From Portulaca oleracea (taxonomy: Eukaryota > Streptophyta > Magnoliopsida > Caryophyllales > Portulacaceae), in NCBI GenBank assembly GCA_029582165.1, contig CM055871.1:2487501-2551500 (forward strand): DNA of 64,000 nucleotides. The letters run 5' to 3'. The translations under genes and the position numbers were made by a program. The stretch's first letter is position 1. Each line of letters opens with the position of its first letter. The notes beneath the pieces were generated by a model that saw only the letters and a program-made list of their open reading frames with translations, searched no databases and was not told the DNA's origin. Below are positions 11,389-24,100 of this stretch, piece after piece.

Positions 11389-13682
11389 ATTATCCTATCA
11401 CCTCATCTAAGTTGGGCCCCTACTATTTCATAAAGAAGACATTCATAGTCATCTCGAGAATTTTATGGTCATATCCCTTTTTATATCAGAACTCTCAAAT
11501 CAAACCTGACCCCCGCCCAACCACCTCCCCACCCCCCCTCCACCGCCCTAAAAAACAAATAATAATAATAATAATAATAATATCTGCACATGTAAGTAGT
11601 TCCATTTTTCTAAGTAATTTATCTGCATAGCTTTTTTGTATCGCCACGTTCCTTATTTATTTCATACTTAAAGAATAGCACATTACGTTCACAAAATGTC
11701 ATATTACTTATTTGTTATTTTTATTGGATATCTTTCATTGTATATAATTCTCGGACCAACTCATGGAGGAGTATTTCAGTTCTATATGAGTTTGGATGAT
11801 GACAACCCAATGTCTTTAGACTAATTTGAAAATTAAAAGAGCTCCATTTTTGTAGTATGAAAACATGCAAGCATGTATAAGAACACTACTCCTTATTGGA
11901 ATCAAAGGAGAGCGGCAATCTTTGAACTCAGAGAAGAGCAAGCACTTCAAGTTGAAGATTTAAGGAACAAATCCCTGAAGGAGTAGTTGACATTAAGATC
12001 AAGTGAAACTAAGAAGACATGAGTATTGCAGTTGTGTCTTATGATACATTTATTGTTTTCCTAGATTTATTTAACATACCACTTAGGAGACTTTGACTTT
12101 AATTGATCTCGAGTGCGAGTAAAATAACATAGAGAACTCTTGCCATGAATAATGCCCTAAAGAGCGCATTCTCATCGTGTTGTCTATGTCATGTTATTAA
12201 CAAATGAAGTATGATAGTTGATTGAATAATCAGTTAAGGTAATCTACACATATTAATTAGTTATTATATTCGAAAGAAATTAAAAGGAATTGTCTTGGTG
12301 ATGAAGCTAAAGAGATCTAGTTTTATAATCTTCATACAATACAATTATCTTCCTTATCTTATTCACCCCAAGGTTGGTTTGATTTGACTAAGGGAGTACA
12401 TTGGTTTGTTTCAATCATGGACTCAGATTCTAAATTGTATACTTGAGAGATCTTGTTGAGTCTCCAACGTTTGTGGGATTAGGGTTTGGGATTTGGATTT
12501 GGATGTTAGGGTTAGGGATTTCCTGGGGGGGGACTGATGGGTTGAGATTGAGATGGTGGAATTAGGGGGGAAGAGAGGGAGTGAGAGAGAGGGGTTTGGA
12601 AATGGGAGGATGGAGAGAGGAGAGGGGAAAATGGGAGAAATGAGAGTCGATATAGAAGCTCTTAGACCAAAGCTTCAGAGATAGGATGAGATCGATGCTA
12701 TTTGAGAGCAAGTGAGTGAGTGTGTGAGATTGTAAGTACAATCTATAACTACTTGGCGGTTAAGTTTTACTTAGGGGAAAAGGTGTGTGTGGGAAGAAAG
12801 TTGAGGAGTAGGCTTTTTTTGGAAGTTTAATGATAGAAAATGCTGATTTATAGAAAGAAATTTGGAGAGATTGGCGGTTTAATTGGAAAATTATAGTTTT
12901 AATTTTTTAATTTTGATTTTTATATTATTTCTCATAGTTTACTTGCTATAACAGGTAACCTCAATTACACGGGTCTTTTTTTACTATTTTGGAAATTTGA
13001 ATGACAATTATGAGTGTTTTTAACTCTAGTGACATTTTTTACTAAAAAGAAAAGTTTACGAACATGTTTATCCAAGCACTCATCCTCATTAAGGTCAATA
13101 TGTGTAGAACCTTTGAAAGAAGTATTGTTTAAAGTTTTGTTTGTATTTTTTTTTGGGGGGGGGGGAAGTAGAATTCGTCTCTTCTTAGGCTATCTTTAAT
13201 GGAGTTTTTCATCCTATGTAGAGGAGAGATAATGGAAGAGAGAAAAAGTTTTTGCAGACGAGAGAAAAAAATTAGGGGGGTTGTAGGGGTTCTTTGATGA
13301 GTATCCTGGACATAAGATCTTATACTGTGGTCCCGCGGGAGTACAGGTGTCAGCGGTAATCCCGCTATTTCTAGTAATTGATAAATAAAAGTGCATGCAA
13401 CTTTGTTAGAGTTGGTGGCATTGCTTGGATGGTTGGGTAATGGGTAAACTACCTAAATTGGTTATGAGTTTGAAACCCCTTGCCTCTATTTATTATATTT
13501 GCTTCTTTTATTCAAAATAGTTGATTTTCTTTTTATTCCAACCATTCATTTTCCACTTGAATTTTTATTGCAACTTTCAAATTTTTTTAATATTGTATAT
13601 ATATTAGATTAAATAAATTGACATACTGTAAAACTATTTTTTTTAAAACAAATAGGGTAAGGCTAATTTTTATTATTGTTAT
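11389..13682. other. Intergenic DNA, no gene recognised
   Basis: Contains a C-rich tract (about 11510-11550), an (AAT)n microsatellite at 11561-11582, and a G-rich, purine-biased stretch (12470-12620). I found no frame with gene-like composition and no paired repeat ends. Confidence 0.5.
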
Positions 13683-13990
13683 TGTAACGCCCTGAGTCAA
13701 ACGTTGACTAACATTAACAGCGGAAGTCTTTTTTTCTTCTTTTATTTGGGCGTTACTGCCGTATCTCCGAAGGAATACAAGGAGAAGGGAAAAAACTAAC
13801 TAATCACTATTTACTTCAATTTAATAAACAAAAGAACTATCAATTTCTAAGACAACATAAACTAACATTACTACTCAAGTCTAAACATAAACTAAACTTA
13901 TTCTCAAAACTAACTTCGCCGTCCTCACTTCTAGTTCCCGTTCTCATCACATAACTCTTCACCTGAAAACAAACACATTTAAAACATAAT
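13683..13990. mobile_element. LTR-terminus fragment, gypsy-like
   Basis: Begins TGTAACGCCCTGAG, the same kind of terminus as the three TGTAA..CCC insertions later in the window. No partner end (GGGCGTTACA) is found before the Harbinger remnant, so it appears truncated. Confidence 0.4.
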
Positions 13991-14429
13991 TTATTTAGGC
14001 TTTTTAAAGGTTATATAGGTTATAGATTATTGTGTATGTTGACGTGGTCGTATAGAAATTAATTAGTTGATATCTTAAAGTATGATAGTGTAATAGTGTT
14101 ATGTTAAAATTTAATGACTCACATGTTTAATTAGTTGATATGGTAAAATTTAATTATTTGTCGCGTTAGAGTACCATAAAAAAAACGTTTTATGTTAATA
14201 CTTACGAAATTAATTAGTTTTCTACAAATGTGTAACTCACAAAATTATTGTGTATGTTGACATGGTAACTTACAAAATTATCGTGTAAACTATATGTTGA
14301 CGTGTTTGTAAGTATAAAGAAACGTTTCATGTTACAAAATTATTGTGTGTATAGAAATTAATCATTATACTAGAGTCTTCAATTAAATTTATTAGCTTGC
14401 TACAACTTCATTTCAACATTAAAATAAAT

Positions 14430-15480
14430 TGTAGGGTGGAATATGGAACCTACTTGGGATGGATCGTTTTCAACTATGTTAGTTGCAGACGATAATGTAG
14501 CATCAAATCCGACGACTCCATCATCTATTCCAAATTCACCTTAGCTGACCCCCCCCCCCCAACTGTACCACTACCAACCACATTGTCCATCTGCTTCTAC
14601 ACCTCCAAGTGGGTCCAACCAACCTCCTCCTGACTATTACCAACCATATTATCCACCTCTATACAATTCTATTCCTCCACAAGGATTAACTCAACCTCCC
14701 CATGGTTACTATCTATATTACCCGCCCCTACATCATCATTGACCTCCACAAAGCAACTTATCTAGAGGGAGCAACTCAACACTATCGTCAAACAAAAGCA
14801 ATTGACTTATCAGATGACTCAGATGAAACGAAAGGGGTGGTAGAGGTGGAGGTGCAAGGAAATGGGACCAAAAGGAGGACTAGCTCTTGATACAAAGTTG
14901 GATTAATATAAGCAATGATGTCATTGTAGGGAATGAGCAAAAGAAAGAAGCATTTTGGAAAAGAGTGGAAATCCTATACATGCAAAATGCACCGAGAGCT
15001 TTCGTCCAAGGACAACGAAGGTCATGAATACTCGATGGAATCAATCAAAAACCTCTAGTAACCAAGTTCTCATCATGTGTGGATGAAGCCACATGTAACG
15101 CTCAAAGTGGTTGGAACATAGACGATGTGATACGACATACTCATGAGTTGTACATTCAACGTGATAAGAAGGGGGAAAGTTTACTTTTGAGCGCTGGTGG
15201 AGGTTGCTAGAAGACCAGCCAATATGGATTGGCAATGCCAAACTTGATGGAGGTAATTATGAGAATCAAGCATCTACAACTGATGGAGACCCGATTAGGG
15301 AGGATCGGCCCATTGGCAAAAAGGCTGCCAAAAGGAAGTAAAATGGGCAAGCTATCAACTCCATCACAGATATTATATCCACTCAGATGGCGAAGTTGGA
15401 CACCCATCTTACAGAAAGAAATGAGTTGTTTGCTCATTTAGTTAAACTCAAGAGGAAAAGAAAATGGATAAATCTAAGCA
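14430..15480 (+). pseudogene. PIF/Harbinger Myb/SANT-like ORF (dead)
   Basis: Shifting frames resemble the DNA-binding partner protein of plant PIF/Harbinger elements. A proline- and tyrosine-rich N-terminus (14520-14740) is followed by segments reading as WKRVEILYMQNAP and, near 15300, RPIGKKAAKRK, which is the usual C-terminal signature. Many stops and frameshifts interrupt it. A poly-C run (14541-14550) interrupts the proline-rich part. In active elements this protein works with the nuclease encoded next to it. Confidence 0.6.
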
Positions 15481-15859
15481 ATGGGATGACAAGATTTTCT
15501 TAATGGACATTAGTGGGATGTTGGACTATGAAAAACAATATTAGATAAGTAGGAAGAATGAAATCAAAGCCAAGTATTGCCAACAATCACACACCGATTA
15601 GTACTTTTGTGCCATATATCTAAGATTAAAAGTAGTTGTCGTATGTGTTAGTGTATCCCACAATAGTGTAGCTTCTTTCTAAATGTGGAGTTGTACTTGA
15701 TGTTTGTGATGAATTTCATTTTAAGTGTTATGAAATGAAAAAAGTAGTTATTGAAATATGACACATCTTCTACCCATGTTGCTTTATTTTTTTTATGATT
15801 TGTTCTTCCCAATCAATTTTTAAATTCTCACTTCGCGAATGTAAAATACAAATATCTTA

Positions 15860-17205
15860 TGATGATGGATGATGATTTACCCTCGACCTTCTCAGATTGA
15901 TATTCTTCTCTTACAAGAAATGATGGATGATAGTCTAGAGATAAAACAAAAATTGCTCCTTGTACAACTCTCCCAAGTTGTACAAAGAATGGGCCCTTCA
16001 ACACCAACAGGTCCGAGAAAGAAGAAAATGGTTATTTGGAGACATCGTGAAGAAGCCCACGATCGACTATACAAGGATTACTTTGCAGCTGACTCACTCT
16101 TTAATGAAGGGCATTTTCTTCGCAGATTTAGAATGAGAAGACCCTTATTCCTTTGCCTAGTTGAGGCACTTAATCAACACTCAAAATATTTCCAACTAAG
16201 GCATGATGCAACTGGTAGACATGGGCTAACAGCACTCACTAAGTGCACTACAGCCATGTGAATATTGGCTTATGATGTAGTTGTTGATTGTGTGGATGGG
16301 TATCTTAAGATCGGTGCAAGCACATGTCTAGAATGTCTCAAGAAGTTCTGCAAATTGGTCATTGAAGTGTTTGGAGAAAAGTACTTAAGGAAACCATCTC
16401 AAGCAGATGTTGTTCGCCTTTTGCAAGTGGGGAAAGCTCGTAACTTTCCTGGTATGTTAGGAAGCATCGATTGCATGCACTAGGAATGGAAGAATTGTCC
16501 ATCATCTTATAGGGTACAGTTTTAAAAAGGATTGTACAAGAATCCCACGATTATTTTCGAAGCAGTTGCTTCATATGACACATGGATATGACATGCTTTC
16601 TTCGAAATGTCAGGCAACATGAATGACATCAACGTCCTCCAATATTCCCCATTTTTTCATGATGTGTAAAATAATCAGGCACCAAAATGTGAATATGTCG
16701 TGAATGGTACAAGTAAACACTAGGTTATTATTTGTCAGATGACATTCATCCCAAATGGGCTACATTTATGAAAACTATTCCAATGCCTTTACATCCAAAG
16801 GCAAAATTATATGCCGAACGTCAAGAGAGTGTTAGGAAAGATGTAGAGCGAGCATTTGGTGTAATGCAAGCTCGCTTCGCCATAGTTTGTGGGCCGACTC
16901 TATTCATGAAGAAGAAAGACATGGGTCTCATAATGAAGGCTTGCATTATCTTGGACAAATTGTAGAGGATAAACGAGACACGTATGGCCTTACATTTGAA
17001 TATGATAATGTTGATGATTTTGCACCGGTGCCTAATATCTATCGTGAACGTCATCTTTGCTATGATATTACTTGAAACAAATAGCAATCGTGCAAGATGA
17101 AGAGCAACATAAGCGTTTACAAGCGGATTTAGTTGAAGAAATATGGAATAGAAATGCAGCGAGCCAAAGCAATGATGTCCATCATTTATTTTCTTAAGTG
17201 GTTTT
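15860..17205 (+). pseudogene. PIF/Harbinger DDE transposase (HARBI1-like), dead
   Basis: The plus-strand frame shows the nuclease fold in order: RFRMRRPLFLCLVEAL (near 16125), LTALTKCTTAM, then ILAYDVVVDCVDGYLKIG, GMLGSIDCMH (first catalytic Asp, near 16470), NMNDINVL (second Asp, near 16630), YYLSDDIHPKW, and RKDVERAFGVMQARFAIV (Glu, near 16850). All three DDE residues remain, but stops interrupt at 16259, 16482, 16525 and 16589 among others, with a frame change near 16720. Without the stops the layout is family-typical. TIRs were not found. Confidence 0.85.
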
Positions 17206-17210
17206 TAGGT

Positions 17211-18097
17211 CCTTTATATTTTTAAGTCCTTTACTTTTTATTTTTTTATTTTATCTACGCGTGAGTTTTTGGTTTTCAAAATCATTTTTAAATCGTTGAT
17301 TTTTTATTAATATGTTGTACAACGTATTTATTTAAGTTGTGTGATTATACGTCATCGATTTTAATTGATATGTTTTTAATTTTACGTACGATTACGTGTG
17401 AGTACTATTATAAATAATTGCATTGTTTTTAATTTCATATTGCATATCATTTTTAAAATTGTATCATATTTTAAAAAATAATAAATATACATTTTCAAAT
17501 ATTTATCATTACTAATTACTAAACAAAACTTAAAAAATACAAACATAATAAATGAGTATATAATAATTAAGATAAAATGAATACCAAAATAAATATTTTA
17601 TTTTAAAAAAGTAAAAACGAGTTTCTATTATTATAGAACAAATGAAATAAAATTTCAAAAAATAAAAATTATGGGTGATATGATAAATATGGTCTCCGCT
17701 AAGATACTAACAATCCAAAAATATAGATCACTCTCTCATTTGCTCTAACCAGATTTTTCAGGAAACGAATTCAAATATTCAACTATACTTGCAGTTGACT
17801 GTAGACTATCAATATATATTATATGTACCTGGAGTATGTGCTCCAAATATTTGCAAGTGAATAATTGTATTAATTAAAATGAACGATCATAATAATCATC
17901 AAAATGAACAATTATAGAATTTGGAATACGTAAACCCCAGCACCTAATAAATTGGAGTAGATTACTTCGTCGTTCAGATCGAAAAGATCCCTTCCCTCGT
18001 TTCCCCCCAGCACAAAGAGGTTGAATACTACTTACTACTTTTCTCCTTTGAATTTCAATCAAATCAAAGAAAGGCGATCAGTCGATCATTTTGGCAA
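17211..18097. other. AT-rich spacer and NERD gene promoter region
   Basis: Strongly AT-rich to about 17700, with no gene. From about 17930 the composition becomes leader-like. TATATATTATATG near 17812-17825 is a possible TATA box for the gene starting at 18132, but it is not distinctive in such DNA. Confidence 0.35.
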
Positions 18098-18131
18098 TTG
18101 AATTTGTTTGTGGGAGGGCAAAACTTGAATC

Positions 18132-21100
18132 ATGTGGCTAGCGTTGGTTTGCGCTTTTGTACTCTACAAAGTGCTCCGTCTCTTCTTCGGCGACGACGAC
18201 GTCTTGGACGTCGAGACCTCCGACTTCAACGCCCTCTTTGCCGTCGCCGCCAGGTTTCATTTCTTCCTCTTTTACTTGCCTTGATTGAGTTTGTGTTGTT
18301 TCCTTCCCTAATTGTTTGTATCATGTTCACTAATCTAGGTTGGAGAAGCTGTATGGTGGCAAGGTTTACGTTGGGCTTCGAATTCCCGATGTCGATTCTA
18401 CTGCTCCTCAGAACGTTGATCTCGTTCTTGTCACTAAAAGGTAATCATGATGATGCTCAGGCTCTGTCCTTTGACATTTGTTTTAATTCGTTTCTAATGT
18501 GATACAGCTTTTCCATTACTGTATTTGAACTTGGTTTCAAGTGACATGGATCTTTGTAGTTTGTAAGTCAGCTCAAGAATTGGGGAAACCCCAGATAAGT
18601 ATTGAGTTCTATCCTAAACCCTGAAAATGAGAATAAATTTATTAAGGAAAATTAGATTGTAATAAGTCGAACGATAGAGATTGAGATAACGGTATCATTG
18701 TTGAACTATTAAACCATTGGATTTTAGTGCATTGTTTAGATCATGATAAGTTCCACCCTAAACAATCTCTTAAACACCCCCCTCCCCCAACACACACACA
18801 AAAATATAAATAAGGAAATTTGAAACTATAAGGATTGGGATAATGGTAAGTCGAACTTTAGAAATGTATCACAGTAAGGTGAACTATTGAATTGTGGGAT
18901 TTTAGTGAGTTGGTCCAAATCAATTCACTGGTTTTCCTACATGGCATCAGAGGATGTGGTTTTCCTACGTGGTAATTGTAATAATTCCAAGTTTTTATTT
19001 ATTGAATTATAGTAGTCCAAACTATGATTTGTTAGATTGTAACATTCCAAAACATCCTTCAACTCCGAGCTACTTGATAGCGGTACACTGGAATCCAATG
19101 GTTTAATAGTTCAACCTATTGTGATATATTCTAGAGTTCGGCTTACCATTGTTCTCCTTAGTCCTTATACCTTGCCTTACTACAACCCAATTTTCCATTA
19201 AATAGAAGTAAGTAGTTCTACATAGACCATAGTCCGTAAATATGTGTTAATCTTCTTCCTAAGGTAGATAGATGATTTCGCGTACATTTTATGGTGGAAT
19301 ATTGTTGGAAAACATTACAATGCAAGTGACAGTTGTGAAAATTCACCCCATAAGCAACCAACAAAAACACCAAAAGGGAAATGAAGCTATGATAAACTCA
19401 AAATTGTGATTCAATTGTTGAGATAAGTTTAAGCAGAGGATCAAAATTTTTTCTCCCAATCACATACACAATACTTTCAAATTACACAGTATAACATGAA
19501 CAATTTCCTTGGTTTGATGCGATATGTAGGCATTCTTACCTCATTTCTACAAGCACTCATGCAAGAAAATCGTATCGTATAAACACACACGCAAAAGGCT
19601 GGCTAGCGTATTAGATTGTATAAATGGGAAAAGAAAAGGAAAATTGGATCGTAGTAAGTCTAACTATAGGGGTTGGGATAATAGTAAGCTGAACATTAGA
19701 ATTGTATCACAGTAAGTTGAACGATTGAACCCCTGGATTTCAGTGCATCGCTACCATACTTGCAATCTAGTATACAAGTTTTGATTACCACAATCCAATA
19801 TATGATAGCTTAGACTACTACCAGCCAATATATGACAGTTCGAGCTGCTACAATCCAATATATTAAAATTTGAGATTACTATAATACAAGTGCCACATAA
19901 GAAAACAACCATCCTTAGTGTCGCGTAGAAAATTTGGTGGTGGTCCACTGGAATCTAAGGATTCAATGGTTCGGCTTACTGTAATACAATTCTAAATCTA
20001 GACTTACTATTATTTCAACCCATATAGTTCGGCTTACTACACTCCAATTTTCCAAAAAAATACATTGAGCCACAGACAGTCCTCTCAAATTCGCATTGTT
20101 CCCTGTGACAAAGTTAGCAAAGGATAATCCCAAGGGGGTGTGGGGTTTTCCCCCCTGCTAATTGGGGCCATATACCAATTTCTGTTGGACGTTTGTTGAG
20201 GAGAGAGTGGTTTCTAGAAAGAAAACAAAAGTGAGGTGGGGGATAAAGATTGGTCTGTAACAAAAAAGATACCAAAATCACAGGTTTCCTTCGCCAAGAT
20301 ATATGACTCGAATTACCTGCAGTCTTCCTGCTTGTTGCTTTTGTGCTATTTATGGTTGTGATTCTCATCAGAATTGCTTACGATTGGTGGTGTGTGCGCA
20401 CCTCTGACTATATCCCTGTCCCAGCTCTTTCTTGTTTTAACCCTTGCTCTGTTTTTCCCAGAAAGCATCATAATGTTTTCATTACGCGGTGATACTGTAG
20501 GGAGGCTGTGGTGATTTGTGTGAAGAACATGGCTGGATTTGTGTCAGTAAATCCCGATGGGAGTTGGGTTTGTATCAGTGAACGCAAACACAAGGAGGAA
20601 TACTATGAGGATCCCGTAAGTGTTGTTGCATTATGTGTGAAGCTTTCGTATGTTAACATCTTCAAATAGCTACCATACTGGCTGCTGCATGATGACTGTT
20701 AGACTGAGCCAAATCATCAGCCTCGTGTGCAAGGCTGTGCAAGGTCTAGGTCATGAAACATATGTAGCCTTTGCATATTTCAGTGTATGAAGGAATGCAT
20801 CATTTTCTATTTCCAGATATTCATACTCCTAAAACTTGTAAACATATAAGATTTGTGAAAAGTTGAGCAAGATACTGAATTTAGTCACCCATGAGTCAAA
20901 ATTTGGACACTGGCCACCTTGACAATAACATGTAATAGTTTATTGTTTGTACCTTCATTATTATGACTTAACATGAAAGCTAAAATGCATTCACTAATGT
21001 GAAATTGTCAACAATCTCCTGTCAGATGCTTTCAGGAATGTTGAAGTTTCTGATAGTTTAACTTTGAGTAGCGAAGAAAAGCAAATAGAAGTATCAGGGA

Positions 21101-24100
21101 CCCAGGGTTCATTTACTGTGCTATTTTGTGATACGAATAAGTGAATTATCTATCAGTTAATTATATACACTTCAGATTTTCTGTGCATGTTTTGTGATCA
21201 TTGTAAGCTGATAGGTTTTTTCATAAATAATTGTCTTCTTTTTGTCGATACTCCTATTTTATTCTTATCCTTTCACAGGTTGCAGAAGCTAGAAGACAGG
21301 CCGCTGTTTTAGAAGCATATCTGGAGCAAAGGGGTGTTGTCATTCCTGAAGGGCATTTGTCTTACAAGGTGTTAGCTTCCAATCCAAAGTTTCGGTGAGT
21401 TGTCTGCTTTCTTTGTGTTTATCTTCTATTTATATTGTAGTCTGCAAGTCCTTTCTCAGCAATGGGTGCGACTAGTGGGTCTGTTTTCAAAAATCCAACA
21501 GGGATGTGCTCACAAGTTACTTTTTTTTGGTGGTGGAACGACGGGTTTCAATGTTTTACAAGAGGGGCATCATTGTGTAGACAAACCCCAAGTTCTCCGC
21601 CTTTTCACCTCTCTATGTGCTCAAAGATAATATGTTTGACTCATTGAATTGTTTTGGTCTTCTTAGTGATGGTCTAAGCTATGTATTAATTTGTTATTGT
21701 GCAGAAGTTGTTAATTAATGTTGGAGTTTCTAGCAGATCTTAATTCTTTACAACATTTTGCTTGTGTAGGTTATTAAACCCGGACAGCTTCCCCCCAGAA
21801 GTCATACAATATGATCAGTGGGTACAAATGAAACCAGAATCGAAAAGCATGTTTTCTGGGTGGATTAAAGGGGCCTTGGCAAAAAAAGATATGCAGGAGT
21901 CTATATATCAGCAGCTTCATTCTATTCTCAGTACAGCTCCAATGTGGGATAGGTATGCTTAGGTGTTGGAAGTTTTTGGAATTTGCTGACTATCATTGCT
22001 GCTTTTCTTCTTTTATGATAGAGAGTAGAAGTCAGAAACATCATTAAAACTTGGGCTGGATTAGGGTACTTTGTAGTTCCACCTACGGTTGCATAAGAGT
22101 TGGGGGTAAGATGTACACAATGTGACAATAGTAGGTCTGTGTTGAGGTAGTTGCAATTGGATCTGTGTTTAGAAGGCATTGGTTGCCAACTGGTTCAAAA
22201 CATAAATGGTGAACAACTTGCTAGATCTATATTTAGAATGCATGAACATCACCAGTTGGTGCCATTAGGATGCTTACTGGCTGATAAAATTCTACCTTCC
22301 CTTGTCAGTCAGCAAAGTTTCTATTTTGCTTGGCATTATGATGTTTTTGTAAAAGAATATTTCATTTTTGGTGTGGTTTCATTGTTTCTGTGTATAATGC
22401 AGTTTCTATGCTTTTATTGTGGTACTCATGAATCATTAGTCATGATGATTCAACCATGATTTTCATCAAGCAGTTTGTATTCGATATGATGATGTTTTTC
22501 CTTTGTCTGCAAAGGCTGGAGCTCAAGGGCAGCAAGTATGTGCTTGGAGAATTTTTGGAGTTCAAAGGAGAGCATGATGATATGGAAGTTCTACAATATA
22601 TTAAGAGATCTAAAGTTGGTCGAGTGGTGGTCCAGAAGACATCTATGTTTGGCTTAGGTGAATTTCTTCCTTCAGATCTCTCTGTTCCCCCACCCCCTCC
22701 TCTTTGGGGTTAATTTAATGTTGTTAATATTCATGAAGCCACTGTTTAGCATTTGCTAAGGCTTAAGCTATAAAGAGATCCAACTTCCAAGACTGGAAAA
22801 AGTTGACTGGTCTTTCACTATGAGAGTATTGTCAAATGCATTCAAGTATACAAGTAATACAACACGAGATTATGCCATCTTTATTCTTTTTTCTGGTAAA
22901 ACTCTCCACCTGAAATCATAGTTGAGGGGTGTCACACAAGTGCAAGTGGTGCGCACGCGCGCACACACACGTATGTATATTATGCGTATGTATATATGTA
23001 TGCCCCCCGCCCCTCTCCTCCCCCCCCCCACACACACACACACATATTATGAAAAAACACATGAAAGTGTACAACTATTAGTTCAGTGTGTATAGTTCAT
23101 TGCTACGTAGTCATGATAGAGAATAGGAAAATAAGCAAAAATTTTAACAACAGAGCTCAAGTAATGTTGGCATCCCTCTATGTCGTGGTAATTCTAAGTA
23201 TTTAATAATCAATGTGTCTGATAAAGGTTTGCAAATTCCTTATATGTTAATAACCTTCCTTTTATGAAACCTAATAGAAATAGGAAACTAGTATAGTGTT
23301 CCTAATTAGAATAGAAAAATATATAATCGAATCATAAAATGTACTAATTATTCCTAAATTCCTTCTGTGAAAATTTCACAATTCCATCATTTTTCCATGG
23401 CTTGGAAACCTCTCATCCGAAGAGTTCACATGACGATATCCATCGAACAAATGAGACCATGACATAGCAACGCAATGCATATTGTCATCATGAACCCAAG
23501 AATTATGAGATGGAGGACAACCTTTCCATCGAATCACGAAGCATCATAAACCACCAATATTAGCACTGAGTTTACTTTCTCATTGTCAAGTATGACTTCA
23601 ACGTCATCAAAACCAAGCAACAGTCAACACTAGAAGGCACAAGCACAACACAACACCTTCAACTTCATCAATACCAAAAGGCACATTGAAAATGAAGAGG
23701 AAGAAGTAGGGTTGTTAGAATCTAGATCCTAGTTAAGATCGATGAGGGATAGTTAGAATCTGAACCGTAGAATCAAATAAAGGATCGTAAGATTCTAATA
23801 AAGTTCTATAGTAGTAAAATTGTTATCAAATATTCACTAATAATGAAGCGATACGTTAAATTATCTTTCAATAGATAATTTTAGTTTAAAATTTATATAG
23901 TTATGAGAATTTTAAAGATGACAATGTGCACAAAAACTATCAAATTCACAAAGGATCGTGGAGTAGATAATCGTATCGCGATTGTAATACATAATAATAG
24001 TCAGACAAAAACCAGGACCGTAAGATCCTAACTAATTTAAGATACTAATAAGAGTTGAACCAATGGAGAGTTTTTGGATCTTAGAATTGTAGATCAGGAT

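Noticed and set aside
12400..12800. Possible gene leader (G-rich, GTTAGGGTTAGGG words, telomere-like)
   Set aside because: The TTAGGG words are few and irregular, and no exon follows.
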